Shown here in pieces: positions 16,766 to 26,110 of a DNA stretch of 64,000 bases; position 1 is the first letter of the stretch, and every line of letters starts with the position of its first letter. The stretch spans positions 1-64,000 of the forward strand of contig NZ_JACOGF010000015.1 in the NCBI RefSeq assembly GCF_014284335.1. Direction: 5' to 3'. Both the position numbers and the translations under genes were made by a program. The notes under the pieces were generated by a model. That model saw only the letters and a list, made by a program, of their open reading frames with translations. It was not told the DNA's origin and did no database searches. Source of the stretch: Undibacterium hunanense (GTDB lineage Bacteria > Pseudomonadota > Gammaproteobacteria > Burkholderiales > Burkholderiaceae_D).

Positions 16766-16803
16766 AAAAGCCATGATGCCGAATGAGGTGTCATGGCTTT
16801 TTT
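16766..16803 (+). terminator. Intrinsic terminator
   Basis: Stem AAAAGCCATGA / TCATGGCTTTT with T run. Ends the isochorismatase / secreted protein transcript. Confidence 0.85.
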
Positions 16804-16958
16804 AATAACTATCTCCTGTTTTTCTTACGTGTCCGTCAGTGTAAATAGGATGTAGACCCGTTTTTTGAATAAAAAATTAAACTTTTAAGCACGGCTACCG
16901 TTAATGATGTTAACGCAGTAATCCGTTTTGATTTTTTACATTACAGTCGGGGAATGAT

Positions 16959-17336
16959 ATGAATATCAGTCAGATAACAGGCGGGGGCACAAGCATCTCT
17001 GCTGTTGAGCCTCGGCAAGATGTTAAAAATACACCAAAATTGACGCCGTCCGGTCAGGATTTAACTGCTGGCAACGTGGCGCCTGCGCAAGATGCGACGC
17101 AGGGTTCTGCCATCAGCAGTGCCGAGTTGAAGCAGTCTGTGGATAAAATCAATCGTTTTATCGACTCCAGCAATAGCGTGAATTTAAATCTGGACAGTGG
17201 CTCAGGCAAAGTGGTTGTGCAGATCGTTGACCGTGAAACCAATACCGTGATCCAGCAGATTCCTTCTGCCCAGGCATTGTCCATCGCCAAGGATCTGGGG
17301 GGCAAAACTGGTTTGTTGCTCGACGCTCAGGCCTAA
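16959..17336 (+). CDS. flaG: Flagellar FlaG-family protein
   Basis: 125 residues with an unordered polar N-terminus and the FlaG domain in the C-terminal 70: VDKINRFIDSSNSVNLNLD followed by VVQIVDRETNTVIQQIPS, the family hallmark. FlaG proteins affect flagellar filament length in several Gram-negatives. The ATG has GGGGAA 6 bp upstream. No other flagellar gene is in the window, so this is a solitary or peripheral member. A gene for a HEFGH protein begins 12 bp after its stop, probably in the same transcript. Confidence 0.88.
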   Translation: MNISQITGGGTSISAVEPRQDVKNTPKLTPSGQDLTAGNVAPAQDATQGSAISSAELKQSVDKINRFIDSSNSVNLNLDSGSGKVVVQIVDRETNTVIQQIPSAQALSIAKDLGGKTGLLLDAQA

Positions 17337-17348
17337 GAGGGTTGATGC

Positions 17349-18335
17349 GTGATTTTGACGTCTGACCCGGATTTCTGGCGCGCCCAACTAGGCCGTCCTG
17401 TTCTTGAAAGACTGGGTGTGGCACCTGCCGAGGTGCTGGCTTATGTTGCCTCTGTGAATGCCAGTCAGCAAATCAACCAGCAAGCCAGTCAACAAGGCAG
17501 CCAGCAATCTGATCCCGCCCTGGTGGCATCACCTGAAGCAGTCGTGCTTGCGGCCGATTTTTTGGCTGATGTGCAAGACGCCATGGCAGAAATGCCACCA
17601 TCCCTGTTGAAACTGTTGGCCCGCCCCTTGCTGGGTGTGTATTTTGCCCGTGGCCTGGGTTCATCGGCGCTGACCGATGTGGTCATGGCACCGGATGGCC
17701 AGCAACTGGGCGTGGTTTGCCTGATGGACACTGATGCATTTTTGCACCGTGCCGCCAATGACTGGGCGACCTGGAAAGAATACACCCCCTTCCTGCCGCA
17801 AGAACAATACCGCATCGATGTCGTCATCGAAACGCCGGACAACGACAACCGCAAAAATGCCATCCAGTTTATATTGCTGCATGAATTTGGCCATGTTCTC
17901 AATGCCAACAGCGAATACCTGCCAGACTGGTGGATAGGTTCCAAACGCTTCAAATCGACCGAAGAATACAGCTACCTGTCGCTGGCATGGCAAATCGCCA
18001 TGAGTGGCGATGTCATTCCCCTGCTGCGCAACGATTTCCCGCAACGCAAACACCTGCGCTTCTACACGGGCGATCAATTGCCTGGTGAACTGATCCCCGA
18101 GATTTATCAAGACCTGCAAAAGACCAGTTTCCCCACCCTGTATGCCGCCACCAATGTCTATGATGACTTTGCTGATGGCTTTGCCAGCTATGTGCACGAA
18201 GTCATACAGCAACGTCCGTTTGAGATCTGCATCAGGCAAGGCGAGCAGACCATTATGGAATTGCGTGATTACTGGTCCGGCCCCAAGGCAAAGACCAGGG
18301 CCAGCGTTTTTGCCGGAATATTTGCCGATGCTTAA
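17349..18335 (+). CDS. Protein with HEFGH zinc-protease motif, unknown family
   Basis: 328 residues from a GTG with GAGGG 10 bp upstream. There is no signal peptide. Residues 35-55 are a Gln/Ser-rich linker (QQINQQASQQGSQQ). The central part has LLHEFGHVLNANSEYLP with HExxH at 178-182, a gluzincin-like zinc site; a later DDFADGFASYVHE segment near 275 may give the third ligand. This suggests a cytosolic metallopeptidase, but the rest of the sequence matches nothing I know. It follows flaG by 12 bp. Whether it acts on flagellar proteins is not known. Confidence 0.6.
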   Translation: MILTSDPDFWRAQLGRPVLERLGVAPAEVLAYVASVNASQQINQQASQQGSQQSDPALVASPEAVVLAADFLADVQDAMAEMPPSLLKLLARPLLGVYFARGLGSSALTDVVMAPDGQQLGVVCLMDTDAFLHRAANDWATWKEYTPFLPQEQYRIDVVIETPDNDNRKNAIQFILLHEFGHVLNANSEYLPDWWIGSKRFKSTEEYSYLSLAWQIAMSGDVIPLLRNDFPQRKHLRFYTGDQLPGELIPEIYQDLQKTSFPTLYAATNVYDDFADGFASYVHEVIQQRPFEICIRQGEQTIMELRDYWSGPKAKTRASVFAGIFADA

Positions 18336-18531
18336 GCTGCCCGGTGGGCAATAGCACCTGCAATAGCGTACAAAGCACGTAAAAATATTGTCGTTCAACT
18401 ACCAGAAACACGGCAAACTGTATTCAAATTGCCCTCATGCATCAATAAAGCTGCAAAAACGCCTGTATTCGCTGTTTTAATCGTCCTACTCTCATAGATA
18501 ATTACTGCATATATATGATTTGGGAGCAGGT

Positions 18532-20025
18532 ATGCCAGTATCGGATACTGAAACACTGGACCCCAGCGACTGGCAGGCATTGCGGGCGCAGGGGCATCGC
18601 ATGCTGGATGACATTCTTGATTATGCTGAACACCTGCGCGAGCGGCCGGTCTGGCAACCGATACCGGACGCCGTGCGGGCGCAGTTCAGGCAAACCCTGC
18701 CTGCTGGTCCCAGTGAACTATCGGCTGTGCATCAACAGTTCATGGACCATATCCTGCCGTATTCGGTAGGTAACAGCCATCCGGGTTTCATGGGCTGGGT
18801 GCAGGGTGGTGGCAACCCGGTCGGCACGCTGGCAGAAATGCTGGCAGCGGGTCTGAATGCCAATCTGGGCGGGCGCGACCACATACCCATCGAAGTTGAA
18901 AAACAAGTCACCCGCTGGGTTAGCGCCCTGTTTGATTTCCCTGACACAGCCAGCGGCCTGTTTGTCACCGGCACATCCATGGCCAATTTTATTGCCGTGC
19001 TGGTTGCAAGGGCGCGGGCGCTGGGCACGCAGGTGCGCCAGACAGGTCTGGCTGCCTGTACGTCAAGGCTGGTGGCCTACACCTCTGCCGGTGCCCATGG
19101 CTGCATTGCGCAAGCCATGGACATGGCCGGTTTGGGTATGGATGCCTTGCGCATTATTCCCATGAATGCGCAGTTTGAAATGGACACGGCCTTGTTGCAG
19201 GCCGCGATACAGGCGGACCGTGCCAAGGGCCTGACCCCATTCTTTATTGTCGGCACCGCAGGTTCGGTTGATGTCGGTGCGATTGATGATCTGGATACGC
19301 TGGCAGACATCGCCGCGCAAGAGCAGTTGTGGTTCCATATCGACGGTGCTTTTGGTGCACTGGCCATGCTGTCACCCGCATTGGCACCGCGTCTGAATGG
19401 CATACAGCGGGCTGATTCCATCGCTTTTGATTTTCATAAATGGTTGCAGGTACCGTATGACGCAGGGTTTATACTGGTGCGTGACAGCACTGCCCATTAC
19501 GACACCTTTGCCACACCTGCCAGTTACCTGCGACGCGAAACCAAAGGCCTGGCCGCCGGTTCACCCTGGCCCTGTGATTTTGGTCCCGACCTGTCTCGCG
19601 GTTTTCGCGCCCTCAAAACCTGGTTCACCATACAGGTGTATGGTGCAGACCAGCTGGGGCGCATGATTGCCCATACCTGCGAGGTGGCGCAATACTTGAA
19701 ACAGGCTGTTCTGGCCAACCCCAAACTGGAACTGATGGCCCCGGTGGCCTTGAATATTGTCTGCTTCCGGTATCGTTGCAATGCGCCCGATGTGCCCGAT
19801 GTGGTCAATGCCAACATCGTCGTGGCCCTGCATGAATCCGGCATTTCTGCACCGTCCACCAATACCGTCAACAAGCAACTGGTCATTCGTGCCGCTATTG
19901 TCAACCATCGCACCCGCACTGAAGATATCGATGCACTGATCGCCGCCACCCTGCGTTTTGGCGACCAGTTCAGCAGCACAGACCAACATGCAGCAAGCAA
20001 ACAGGATGACAAGTCACATGAATGA
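18532..20025 (+). CDS. PLP-dependent decarboxylase, aromatic-amino-acid decarboxylase type
   Basis: 497 residues from the ATG at 18532 (GGAGCAGG just upstream). Group II decarboxylase fold: SHPGFMGWVQGGGNP near 83, GLFVTGTSMANFIAVLVARA near 142-160, a HxDGA-type HIDGAFGA near 266 and the PLP lysine in FDFHKWLQVPYDAG (Lys303). It should remove CO2 from an amino acid to give an amine in the cytosol. Substrate cannot be read: aromatic amino acids are typical. The ORF overlaps the start of the ATP-grasp gene by 8 bp, so the products probably act in one pathway. First gene of a three-gene operon. Confidence 0.9.
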   Translation: MPVSDTETLDPSDWQALRAQGHRMLDDILDYAEHLRERPVWQPIPDAVRAQFRQTLPAGPSELSAVHQQFMDHILPYSVGNSHPGFMGWVQGGGNPVGTLAEMLAAGLNANLGGRDHIPIEVEKQVTRWVSALFDFPDTASGLFVTGTSMANFIAVLVARARALGTQVRQTGLAACTSRLVAYTSAGAHGCIAQAMDMAGLGMDALRIIPMNAQFEMDTALLQAAIQADRAKGLTPFFIVGTAGSVDVGAIDDLDTLADIAAQEQLWFHIDGAFGALAMLSPALAPRLNGIQRADSIAFDFHKWLQVPYDAGFILVRDSTAHYDTFATPASYLRRETKGLAAGSPWPCDFGPDLSRGFRALKTWFTIQVYGADQLGRMIAHTCEVAQYLKQAVLANPKLELMAPVALNIVCFRYRCNAPDVPDVVNANIVVALHESGISAPSTNTVNKQLVIRAAIVNHRTRTEDIDALIAATLRFGDQFSSTDQHAASKQDDKSHE

Positions 20026-21259
20026 TAATCAGGATACCAATACCGCCGCGCCAGCACAGCAAAGCAAGCTGATCGGCCTGGCACCGCTGATGCGCAAGGC
20101 ATTTGCCGGTGTCGACATGAAACCGCAAGGCATGGAACTGATTGCCCATGCCGAAAAATATCCCAATGACGCCAATGCCATGATGGATCTGGCGACGACG
20201 CTGTTACTGCTGGGCCACCGCGACACCGCCCTGGCTACACAGATGGAAGCCTTGAAGCTGCAACCCCTGTATTCTGTTCCATCTGTACATGAAACAAAAA
20301 TCAGATTGCTGGCCCTGATGACCGATGGCGATCTGATGGCCAATACCCCGCTGGAATTTCTGGTGGAAGATTCAGACATTGCGCTGGACCTGTTATACGT
20401 CGGTGCCGGCATACCCGCCATAGAACAACTACCTGAACACGACGTCCTGTTTGTGGCTGTCGGTGAAGCGGACGACAAGCATGAACTCTTGCTGGATTTA
20501 CAGGCGCTGGCAGACAACTGGCCACGGCCCGTCATCAATGCGCCAGAGCGCATCACCCACCTGGGGCGTGACGGTGCCTGTGCATTGTTACAGACTGGCG
20601 AAGGCATAGAAATGCCCACCTCCATCCGCATAGACCGGCCTACGCTGGAAAAACTGGGCAGTGGCGAAATCGAAATCAGCAGTTTATTGCCAGGCGACGA
20701 TTTCCCCATCATTGTGCGGCCTTTGGGTTCTCATGCCGGGCATGGCTTGCGAAAAGTCGCATCGCCCGAAGATATTCCCGATTATCTGCAAGCCGTACCC
20801 AGCGATGAATTTTATGTTGCCCGCTTTGTCGATTACCGCAGTGCAGATGGTCAATTCCGTAAATACCGCATCATCCTCATCGATGGCAAACCCTTTATTT
20901 CGCATATGGGTATTTCCAAACACTGGATGATTCACTACCTGAACGCAGGCATGACCGAAAGCCAGGAAAAGCGCGATGAAGAAAAACGCTTCATGGAAAA
21001 TTTTGACACCGATTTTGTACCGCGCCACCTGACCGCATTTGCAGAAATCACCCAGCGCCTGGGGCTGGATTATGTCGGCATAGACTGCGGCGAAACCCGC
21101 GATGGAAAATTGCTGATATTTGAAGTGGACAGCGACATGATCGTGCATGCCATGGACCCGGTAGACATGTTCCCCTACAAGCAGGAACCGATGAAAAAAC
21201 TGTTTGCTGCATTCCGCGACATGCTGCTCAAGGCCATGGCAACAGCACCTGCTGCGTAA
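20018..21259 (+). CDS. RimK-like ATP-grasp ligase with TPR-like N-terminus
   Basis: 413 residues from the ATG at 20018 (AGGA 11 bp upstream); in-frame ATGs at 19988 and 20006 are alternatives. Residues about 25-85 look like a TPR pair (HAEKYPNDANAMMDLATTLL). The middle has FPIIVRPLGSHAGHGLRKV near 225-243, the ATP-grasp P-loop-like strand, then FYVARFVDYR, KYRIILIDGKPFISHMGIS and IFEVDSDMIVHAMDPVDMF with the metal-binding acids. ATP-grasp enzymes join a carboxylate to an amine through an acylphosphate. Placed between two PLP enzymes, it may ligate the amine made by the decarboxylase. Substrates are not predictable. Confidence 0.8.
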   Translation: MNDNQDTNTAAPAQQSKLIGLAPLMRKAFAGVDMKPQGMELIAHAEKYPNDANAMMDLATTLLLLGHRDTALATQMEALKLQPLYSVPSVHETKIRLLALMTDGDLMANTPLEFLVEDSDIALDLLYVGAGIPAIEQLPEHDVLFVAVGEADDKHELLLDLQALADNWPRPVINAPERITHLGRDGACALLQTGEGIEMPTSIRIDRPTLEKLGSGEIEISSLLPGDDFPIIVRPLGSHAGHGLRKVASPEDIPDYLQAVPSDEFYVARFVDYRSADGQFRKYRIILIDGKPFISHMGISKHWMIHYLNAGMTESQEKRDEEKRFMENFDTDFVPRHLTAFAEITQRLGLDYVGIDCGETRDGKLLIFEVDSDMIVHAMDPVDMFPYKQEPMKKLFAAFRDMLLKAMATAPAA

Positions 21260-21331
21260 GTTCTGATATTGAATGTGAACCCATCCATCAGGCAGGGGTG
21301 GCATAGCGTGTTTCAGGGAGCCAGATCACTC

Positions 21332-22831
21332 ATGCCCATGAGTACACTACAAGATTTACCCACGCTCGATCAGTTGCTGATTGATGGTGGTGATGCCAGG
21401 CTCATTCTGCAAGCCGATGGCACCAATAAATACGGCTGTGCTGCCGTGCCTTTGAACGCGCACGATGCGATGTATGCATTCAGCTCGGCCACTGCTTCCA
21501 GCATATCCGCACCAGCGTATGCCGCCGCCACACGCACCTACACCAGACTGCAACAAAGCGAGCAGGATGCGTATGCTTGCTACGCAAACGAATTGAATGA
21601 AGTCCGGCAAGAATTGAAGCAGTTATGCGGGCTGGAGCAGCGCAAAGACGTGGACATCATCTTTGCCGCATCCGGCACGGACCTGCACCTGATCGCCGCC
21701 CAGCTATGCACCAATTTTTCCAGTGCACGTACCCTCGTCATCATGGCGGATGCCAATGAAACCGGCAGCGCCGTGCCATCGGCACTGACGGCCAGGCATT
21801 TCAGCGAACGTACCGCCCTGGGTGAACAGGTCAACGCCGGCAGCCACATCGCGCAGGCGAAAGAAGTTGATATCGTTAGCATCAGCTTGCGCCAGCCCGA
21901 CGGTACCGTGCGTGACAGTCAGGATGTCGATAGGGAAGTGGAAGCACTGACTCAACAAGCCATACATTGTGGCCAGGCAGTCATGCTGATTTTGATGGAT
22001 GTCAGCAAAACCGGCATGATGGCACCGTCATTAAGCATTGTGATTCAGTTGCGGGCACGTTACCCGCAATTGCAGGTCATGGTAGACGCCTGCCAGTTCC
22101 GCCTGTCAAATGCCAGCTTGCAGGCGTATCTTGACCAGGGTTATATGGTGGCGATGACAGGCTCCAAATTTTTATGTGGCCCCAGTTTTTCTGGAGCGCT
22201 GTTTTTGCCGCATACCATGCAAGCAGGCTTTAAGGCGATTAGCTTGCCGGCATCGCTAAATGCCTACAGCAGTCGTGCCGATTGGCCATCTGACTGGGCC
22301 GGAGCACAGGGTTTGCCGGCACGCCCCAATTGTGGCCTGCTATTGCGCTGGGTCGCGGCGCTGGAAGAACTGCGTGCTTTTCGTGCCTTGCCGGATGCGG
22401 CGATTCTGGGCTTCATCCAGCAGTTTCAACTTGCTGTCTACGACTATTTTTCCAGCCACTCATCGCTGGCACTGTTGACCGTGGCAGCACCAGACCGCAG
22501 CGCCATCATGACAGGGCAGGGCTGGGATTGTTACGCCACTATTTTTTCGTTTGTATTGATGTCAACCGCGACATCGATATCAGGCAAGGCACAGCCTTAC
22601 AGCCACGACGACACGGTGGCCATCTATCGCCATCTGCAAAAAGAAAAAGGCATGCAACTCGGCCAGCCTGTCACCTGCGGCATACACCATGGCAAACCCA
22701 TCAGCGCCTTGCGTTTGTGTTTAGGGGCCAGGCAGATTGTTGCTGCTGTCCAGAAAAATCAGGCCAGCACCATTATTGCAGCGGCGTTGCAGGTATTGGA
22801 TGAAGTGCAGCGGCAGATGCTGAGGCAATAA
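21332..22831 (+). CDS. PLP-dependent fold-type I enzyme (class V-like)
   Basis: 499 residues from the ATG at 21332 (GGGAG 11 bp upstream); a TTG at 21269 would add 21 residues. Visible motifs: FAASGTDLHLIAAQLC near 112-127 (cofactor-phosphate region), VMVDACQFRLS near 249-258 (Asp pairing with the pyridine N, Gln stacking) and MTGSKFLCGPSFSGALFLP with the predicted Schiff-base lysine Lys279. This order is like class V aminotransferases, desulfurases and SelA-type enzymes. The exact reaction is unknown. It is the last gene of the decarboxylase / ATP-grasp operon, 72 bp after the ATP-grasp stop. Confidence 0.75.
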   Translation: MPMSTLQDLPTLDQLLIDGGDARLILQADGTNKYGCAAVPLNAHDAMYAFSSATASSISAPAYAAATRTYTRLQQSEQDAYACYANELNEVRQELKQLCGLEQRKDVDIIFAASGTDLHLIAAQLCTNFSSARTLVIMADANETGSAVPSALTARHFSERTALGEQVNAGSHIAQAKEVDIVSISLRQPDGTVRDSQDVDREVEALTQQAIHCGQAVMLILMDVSKTGMMAPSLSIVIQLRARYPQLQVMVDACQFRLSNASLQAYLDQGYMVAMTGSKFLCGPSFSGALFLPHTMQAGFKAISLPASLNAYSSRADWPSDWAGAQGLPARPNCGLLLRWVAALEELRAFRALPDAAILGFIQQFQLAVYDYFSSHSSLALLTVAAPDRSAIMTGQGWDCYATIFSFVLMSTATSISGKAQPYSHDDTVAIYRHLQKEKGMQLGQPVTCGIHHGKPISALRLCLGARQIVAAVQKNQASTIIAAALQVLDEVQRQMLRQ

Positions 22832-23065
22832 AAAATAACTCCGGAGACAATATTGGAGTGGACGATGTTCAAGTCAGAGTGTAACGACAAAATTTGCCTC
22901 TAAATGCCCTTAGGTATTGGCAAGATGTATAAAAATAAAATTGCAATCCTTAGATAAAGTTGCCACAAAGAAACTAAACTCTTAATTATAATGCCATAAT
23001 GCATTTAGTTGTTTAAAAATATTTTCAATAAATAAATTGATAAGTAAGCAATATTTCGTATAATC

Positions 23066-23098
23066 AAGAAGTCATCGATGGGTGACTTCTTTTTTTTT
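23066..23098 (+). terminator. Intrinsic terminator just before a gene
   Basis: AAGAAGTCA / TGACTTCTT stem with 8-nt loop and nine T. It lies 14 bp upstream of the ATG at 23113 and overlaps the region that should hold its ribosome-binding site (CAGGAG follows the T run). It may be the end of a short leader transcript or an attenuator. Confidence 0.8.
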
Positions 23099-23112
23099 CA
23101 GGAGATTTTCAA

Positions 23113-23601
23113 ATGGAATTGAAACAGATTTTTCTGAGCCTTACACTTCTCGCCAGCGTCAGTGTTGCCAGCGCCCAAACTGTGCCAGATATACCACCAC
23201 AGGGGACTCCTATTTTTGAATTTGCTTTTTCAGGGGGGCGTCATTTCAACACTTTGAATTATCAAGAAGGTATTAACGCTGGGTTTTCGCCCCAAAACAT
23301 AGCTTGGCACTCAACGGAATCGTCAGGTGCCTTGACAACCTTGCTGTATCGATGCGTCGTCCCAAATGGCGGCGGCCAGGATCACTTCGCTTCGCAGGAC
23401 CCTAATTGTGAAGGGCAACTTAACGAGGGCAATTTTGGTTATGTTTTCAAAGCACCAAGGCTGGGACTGGTCCCGCTATATCGCTATTATGCTCATCCAA
23501 ACGGATTCAGCCAAAACGATCATTGGATTAATAAAGCAACACAAAACTTAATGCCAACTGAATACGGGCTGGAAGGAATTATCGGTTACGTTTACCCATA
23601 A
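23113..23601 (+). CDS. Exported DUF5648-like repeat protein
   Basis: 162 residues. Signal peptide 1-21 (VSVASAQ). Two copies of a beta-propeller-blade-like unit follow, the second being LVPLYRYYAHPNGFSQNDHW…EYGLEGIIGYVYP, which resembles DUF5648 (PLYRFYN…HFYT…GYxxEGIxGYVY). Such modules occur in secreted and surface proteins, often with peptidases. Function is unknown. The ribosome-binding site CAGGAG is 12 bp upstream. AT-richer than the core genes. Confidence 0.65.
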   Translation: MELKQIFLSLTLLASVSVASAQTVPDIPPQGTPIFEFAFSGGRHFNTLNYQEGINAGFSPQNIAWHSTESSGALTTLLYRCVVPNGGGQDHFASQDPNCEGQLNEGNFGYVFKAPRLGLVPLYRYYAHPNGFSQNDHWINKATQNLMPTEYGLEGIIGYVYP

Positions 23602-23747
23602 ATCTTGAAATGGCAGACGGTCAATGACACTAATTGCGCAATATCATTGGCCGTCCATATTAATAGATATGATTTTGCCAAAAAGAAATTTTTTGCTCAT
23701 TCACACTAAAATAAGCCATCTATCACCTTGATTTTTTTGGGGGGGAA

Positions 23748-24662
23748 ATGCGACAAGGTAACTTTTTATTCGGCGCGTCAGCATTAGCATTAGTCGCTGC
23801 GTTGGTGTATTTTTTATTCCATACAGACAGTGACAATTACAGTCCGATCATTGACAATCAAAAACTAAAAGAACAAGTAAGTGGGCAAGCTGATTTAGAA
23901 AAGAAAAAACTCCTTAAATCGAATCATCAAAACTGTATCCCCAATCGAAGTGTCTCCTTGTACGCACAAAAAGCAGTTGCTCCTATCAGTAATTCAAATC
24001 GTGAAATAGGTAAGGCCGCAACTGCTGCGCGAAAAAATCCAACAGAAATACTAACCCAAATTCAAAACAGTAGGGACATTGACGAGATAGGTATTTATTC
24101 GGTTGCGATATTCGACATTGCAAAAATATGCTTGCAATCACAATGGAAAAATACAGGCGTAACATATAATCTAGATGCAACAAATTTTGGCTCTGATACT
24201 TCTTTTTGTCAAAATTTGCCACAAGATGTCGTTGCCAATCCATTGAAGATATTAGACGATGCCTCTCAAAAAGGATCTTCTTTAGCAAAGACTCATTACC
24301 TCATGAATGCATTTGTGTTTGCCCCAATATACAAGAGTATTGGAACGCCAGAACACATTGCCTTTTCGAATTTCATTATTGAAAGAGCCAAAAATTACGG
24401 CGAGGAAGCTGTAAAAAGCGGAGCACAGGAGGCTAACTTTTTGATGTCACGAGCATACACATCTGGCTTATTCGGAAAAAAAGATTTAACTCGCGCCTTA
24501 GCGTATTTGCTTCCGTTGGAGCAAAACCTGAAATCTCAAGGGATTGGAGATTCCATTTCTGAAATCAATTCAAAACTTGACGAATCGAGTAAAGTACAAG
24601 CTCGCAATATTTCAGTTGGATGTACGGGATTTGATTCAAGTATTTTGATGAGTCCATTCTAA
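23748..24662 (+). CDS. Membrane-anchored protein with Sel1-like end, unknown function
   Basis: 304 residues. One N-terminal helix (about 6-25, LFGASALALVAALVYFLF) anchors it in the inner membrane, with the remainder in the periplasm. Residues about 190-270 are helical with AKNYGEEAVKSGAQEANFLMSRAYTSG, a Sel1-like pattern, and LTRALAYLLPLEQ. Four or so cysteines (KNC, ICLQ, SFCQ, VGCT) could form disulfides. No family recognised. AT-rich, in an accessory block. Confidence 0.55.
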   Translation: MRQGNFLFGASALALVAALVYFLFHTDSDNYSPIIDNQKLKEQVSGQADLEKKKLLKSNHQNCIPNRSVSLYAQKAVAPISNSNREIGKAATAARKNPTEILTQIQNSRDIDEIGIYSVAIFDIAKICLQSQWKNTGVTYNLDATNFGSDTSFCQNLPQDVVANPLKILDDASQKGSSLAKTHYLMNAFVFAPIYKSIGTPEHIAFSNFIIERAKNYGEEAVKSGAQEANFLMSRAYTSGLFGKKDLTRALAYLLPLEQNLKSQGIGDSISEINSKLDESSKVQARNISVGCTGFDSSILMSPF

Positions 24663-24825
24663 GCAATGTTTTTTTGCCAGTTTAAATACGTAGTCAATCT
24701 AATTGACCGCATGCGGTTATAATCTAAATCCGTTTTTTATACCTAGCTCGCCGGCAAACGATTCAACTATGGTTAGAATTCGCCAATAGTCGATACATCA
24801 ACAAAGATGCTCACAAATATAAAAT

Positions 24826-25896
24826 ATGACTCTATCGAAGTTTGCCGATGGGCATGACAATAATTTCAACTTGATTCGAATAATTGCAGCAATTTCTGTG
24901 TTAGTTGGACATAGTTTCTCGTTGCTTGGTTTTGAGGAGCCACTCACAAAACTTTTAGGGATGTCGATAGGGACGCTGGCTGTTGACGTGTTTTTTATCA
25001 GTAGTGGTTTCTTGGTCGGTAAAAGCTTATTGACCAGAAGAAGTGCTGTTGAGTACCTTGCATCTCGATTTTTGAGAATATTTCCAGCTTTGGCCTTACT
25101 CACATTTTTAAGCACTTTCATACTTGGCCCGTTATTTACCACGTTACCCCTCACTTCATACTTCACGAATCTTGAGACTTATCAATTTCTACTGAAGGGC
25201 ACAACAATATTAGCAGGCATTTCCATGAATTTGCCGGGGGTTTTTGAAGATCATAAGTTCACCGCTGTAAATGGCTCATTGTGGACAATCATTTATGAAC
25301 TAAAAATGTACCTATTACTGCTGATATTTTGGGCGGTCTTTAGGCGCATTGAAAAATTAAAAATAGCTCCCTTGGGATATGTACTTGTTGCAGTGTCTTT
25401 CGTTTCTGGATTAATGCTGATCTTACAGAATTTCCACGGTCAAAATGAAAGTCATTTAAGTCGATTCATTTTTATGTTTTTTACTGGGACATCATTCTAT
25501 GTGTGGAAGGACAAAATTCAATTAAAGCCACTATATTTTTTTGTTTTCTTCGGTCTAGAATTTTGCGCATTTTTTATCGGCAAAGAAATTTACTTCGCAG
25601 CATATTGTTTAACGATTCCTTATCTGCTGTTTTACGTGGCATATGTACCTGCCGGATTTATTCGAAAATTTAACCTGATTGGCGATTACTCATATGGTGT
25701 TTATATTTACGCCTTCCCGGTTCAGCAAATGATTATTTCGCTTCTGCCAGGAGTTTCCGTAACTGTTATGGCCGCATGGGCTATCGTGATTACATTTCTA
25801 TTTGCGGTATTTTCATGGCATTGTGTGGAAAATCCTATTCTCAATAAAAAAGAACATTTCACCAAAAAAATACTCCGTTTAAGATCAATTTATTGA
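24826..25896 (+). CDS. Acyltransferase 3 family membrane protein (OafA type)
   Basis: 356 residues with about ten membrane helices. The N-terminus NNFNLIRIIAAISVLVGHSFSL carries the conserved Arg and the catalytic His of acyltransferase family 3; FISSGFLVGKSLLTRRSAVEYLASRFLRIFPAL follows (helix 2 signature), and VNGSLWTIIYELKMY contains the LWxxxxE motif. These enzymes acetylate or acylate surface sugars, such as O-antigen or exopolysaccharide. No polysaccharide cluster is adjacent. AT-rich composition points to acquisition. Start ATG 24826 lacks a strong ribosome-binding site. Confidence 0.9.
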   Translation: MTLSKFADGHDNNFNLIRIIAAISVLVGHSFSLLGFEEPLTKLLGMSIGTLAVDVFFISSGFLVGKSLLTRRSAVEYLASRFLRIFPALALLTFLSTFILGPLFTTLPLTSYFTNLETYQFLLKGTTILAGISMNLPGVFEDHKFTAVNGSLWTIIYELKMYLLLLIFWAVFRRIEKLKIAPLGYVLVAVSFVSGLMLILQNFHGQNESHLSRFIFMFFTGTSFYVWKDKIQLKPLYFFVFFGLEFCAFFIGKEIYFAAYCLTIPYLLFYVAYVPAGFIRKFNLIGDYSYGVYIYAFPVQQMIISLLPGVSVTVMAAWAIVITFLFAVFSWHCVENPILNKKEHFTKKILRLRSIY

Positions 25897-26110
25897 AATT
25901 GATAGATGCTGTCGTGTAGGGCGGATGCTTAATAGGACCATTGTATTCTTCTTCTGCAATTCGACGTACTTGCATTCGTATATCCATATCCATATAGAAT
26001 ATATCACCGTCAAGCACCGTTCATATGCTGTTGCGTAGACACCTACCTGCGTCAATATGAATAGCTAGGGTAGCGACTGTTAAGAATAGTAGTAATTTCA
26101 TTGCCATCAC

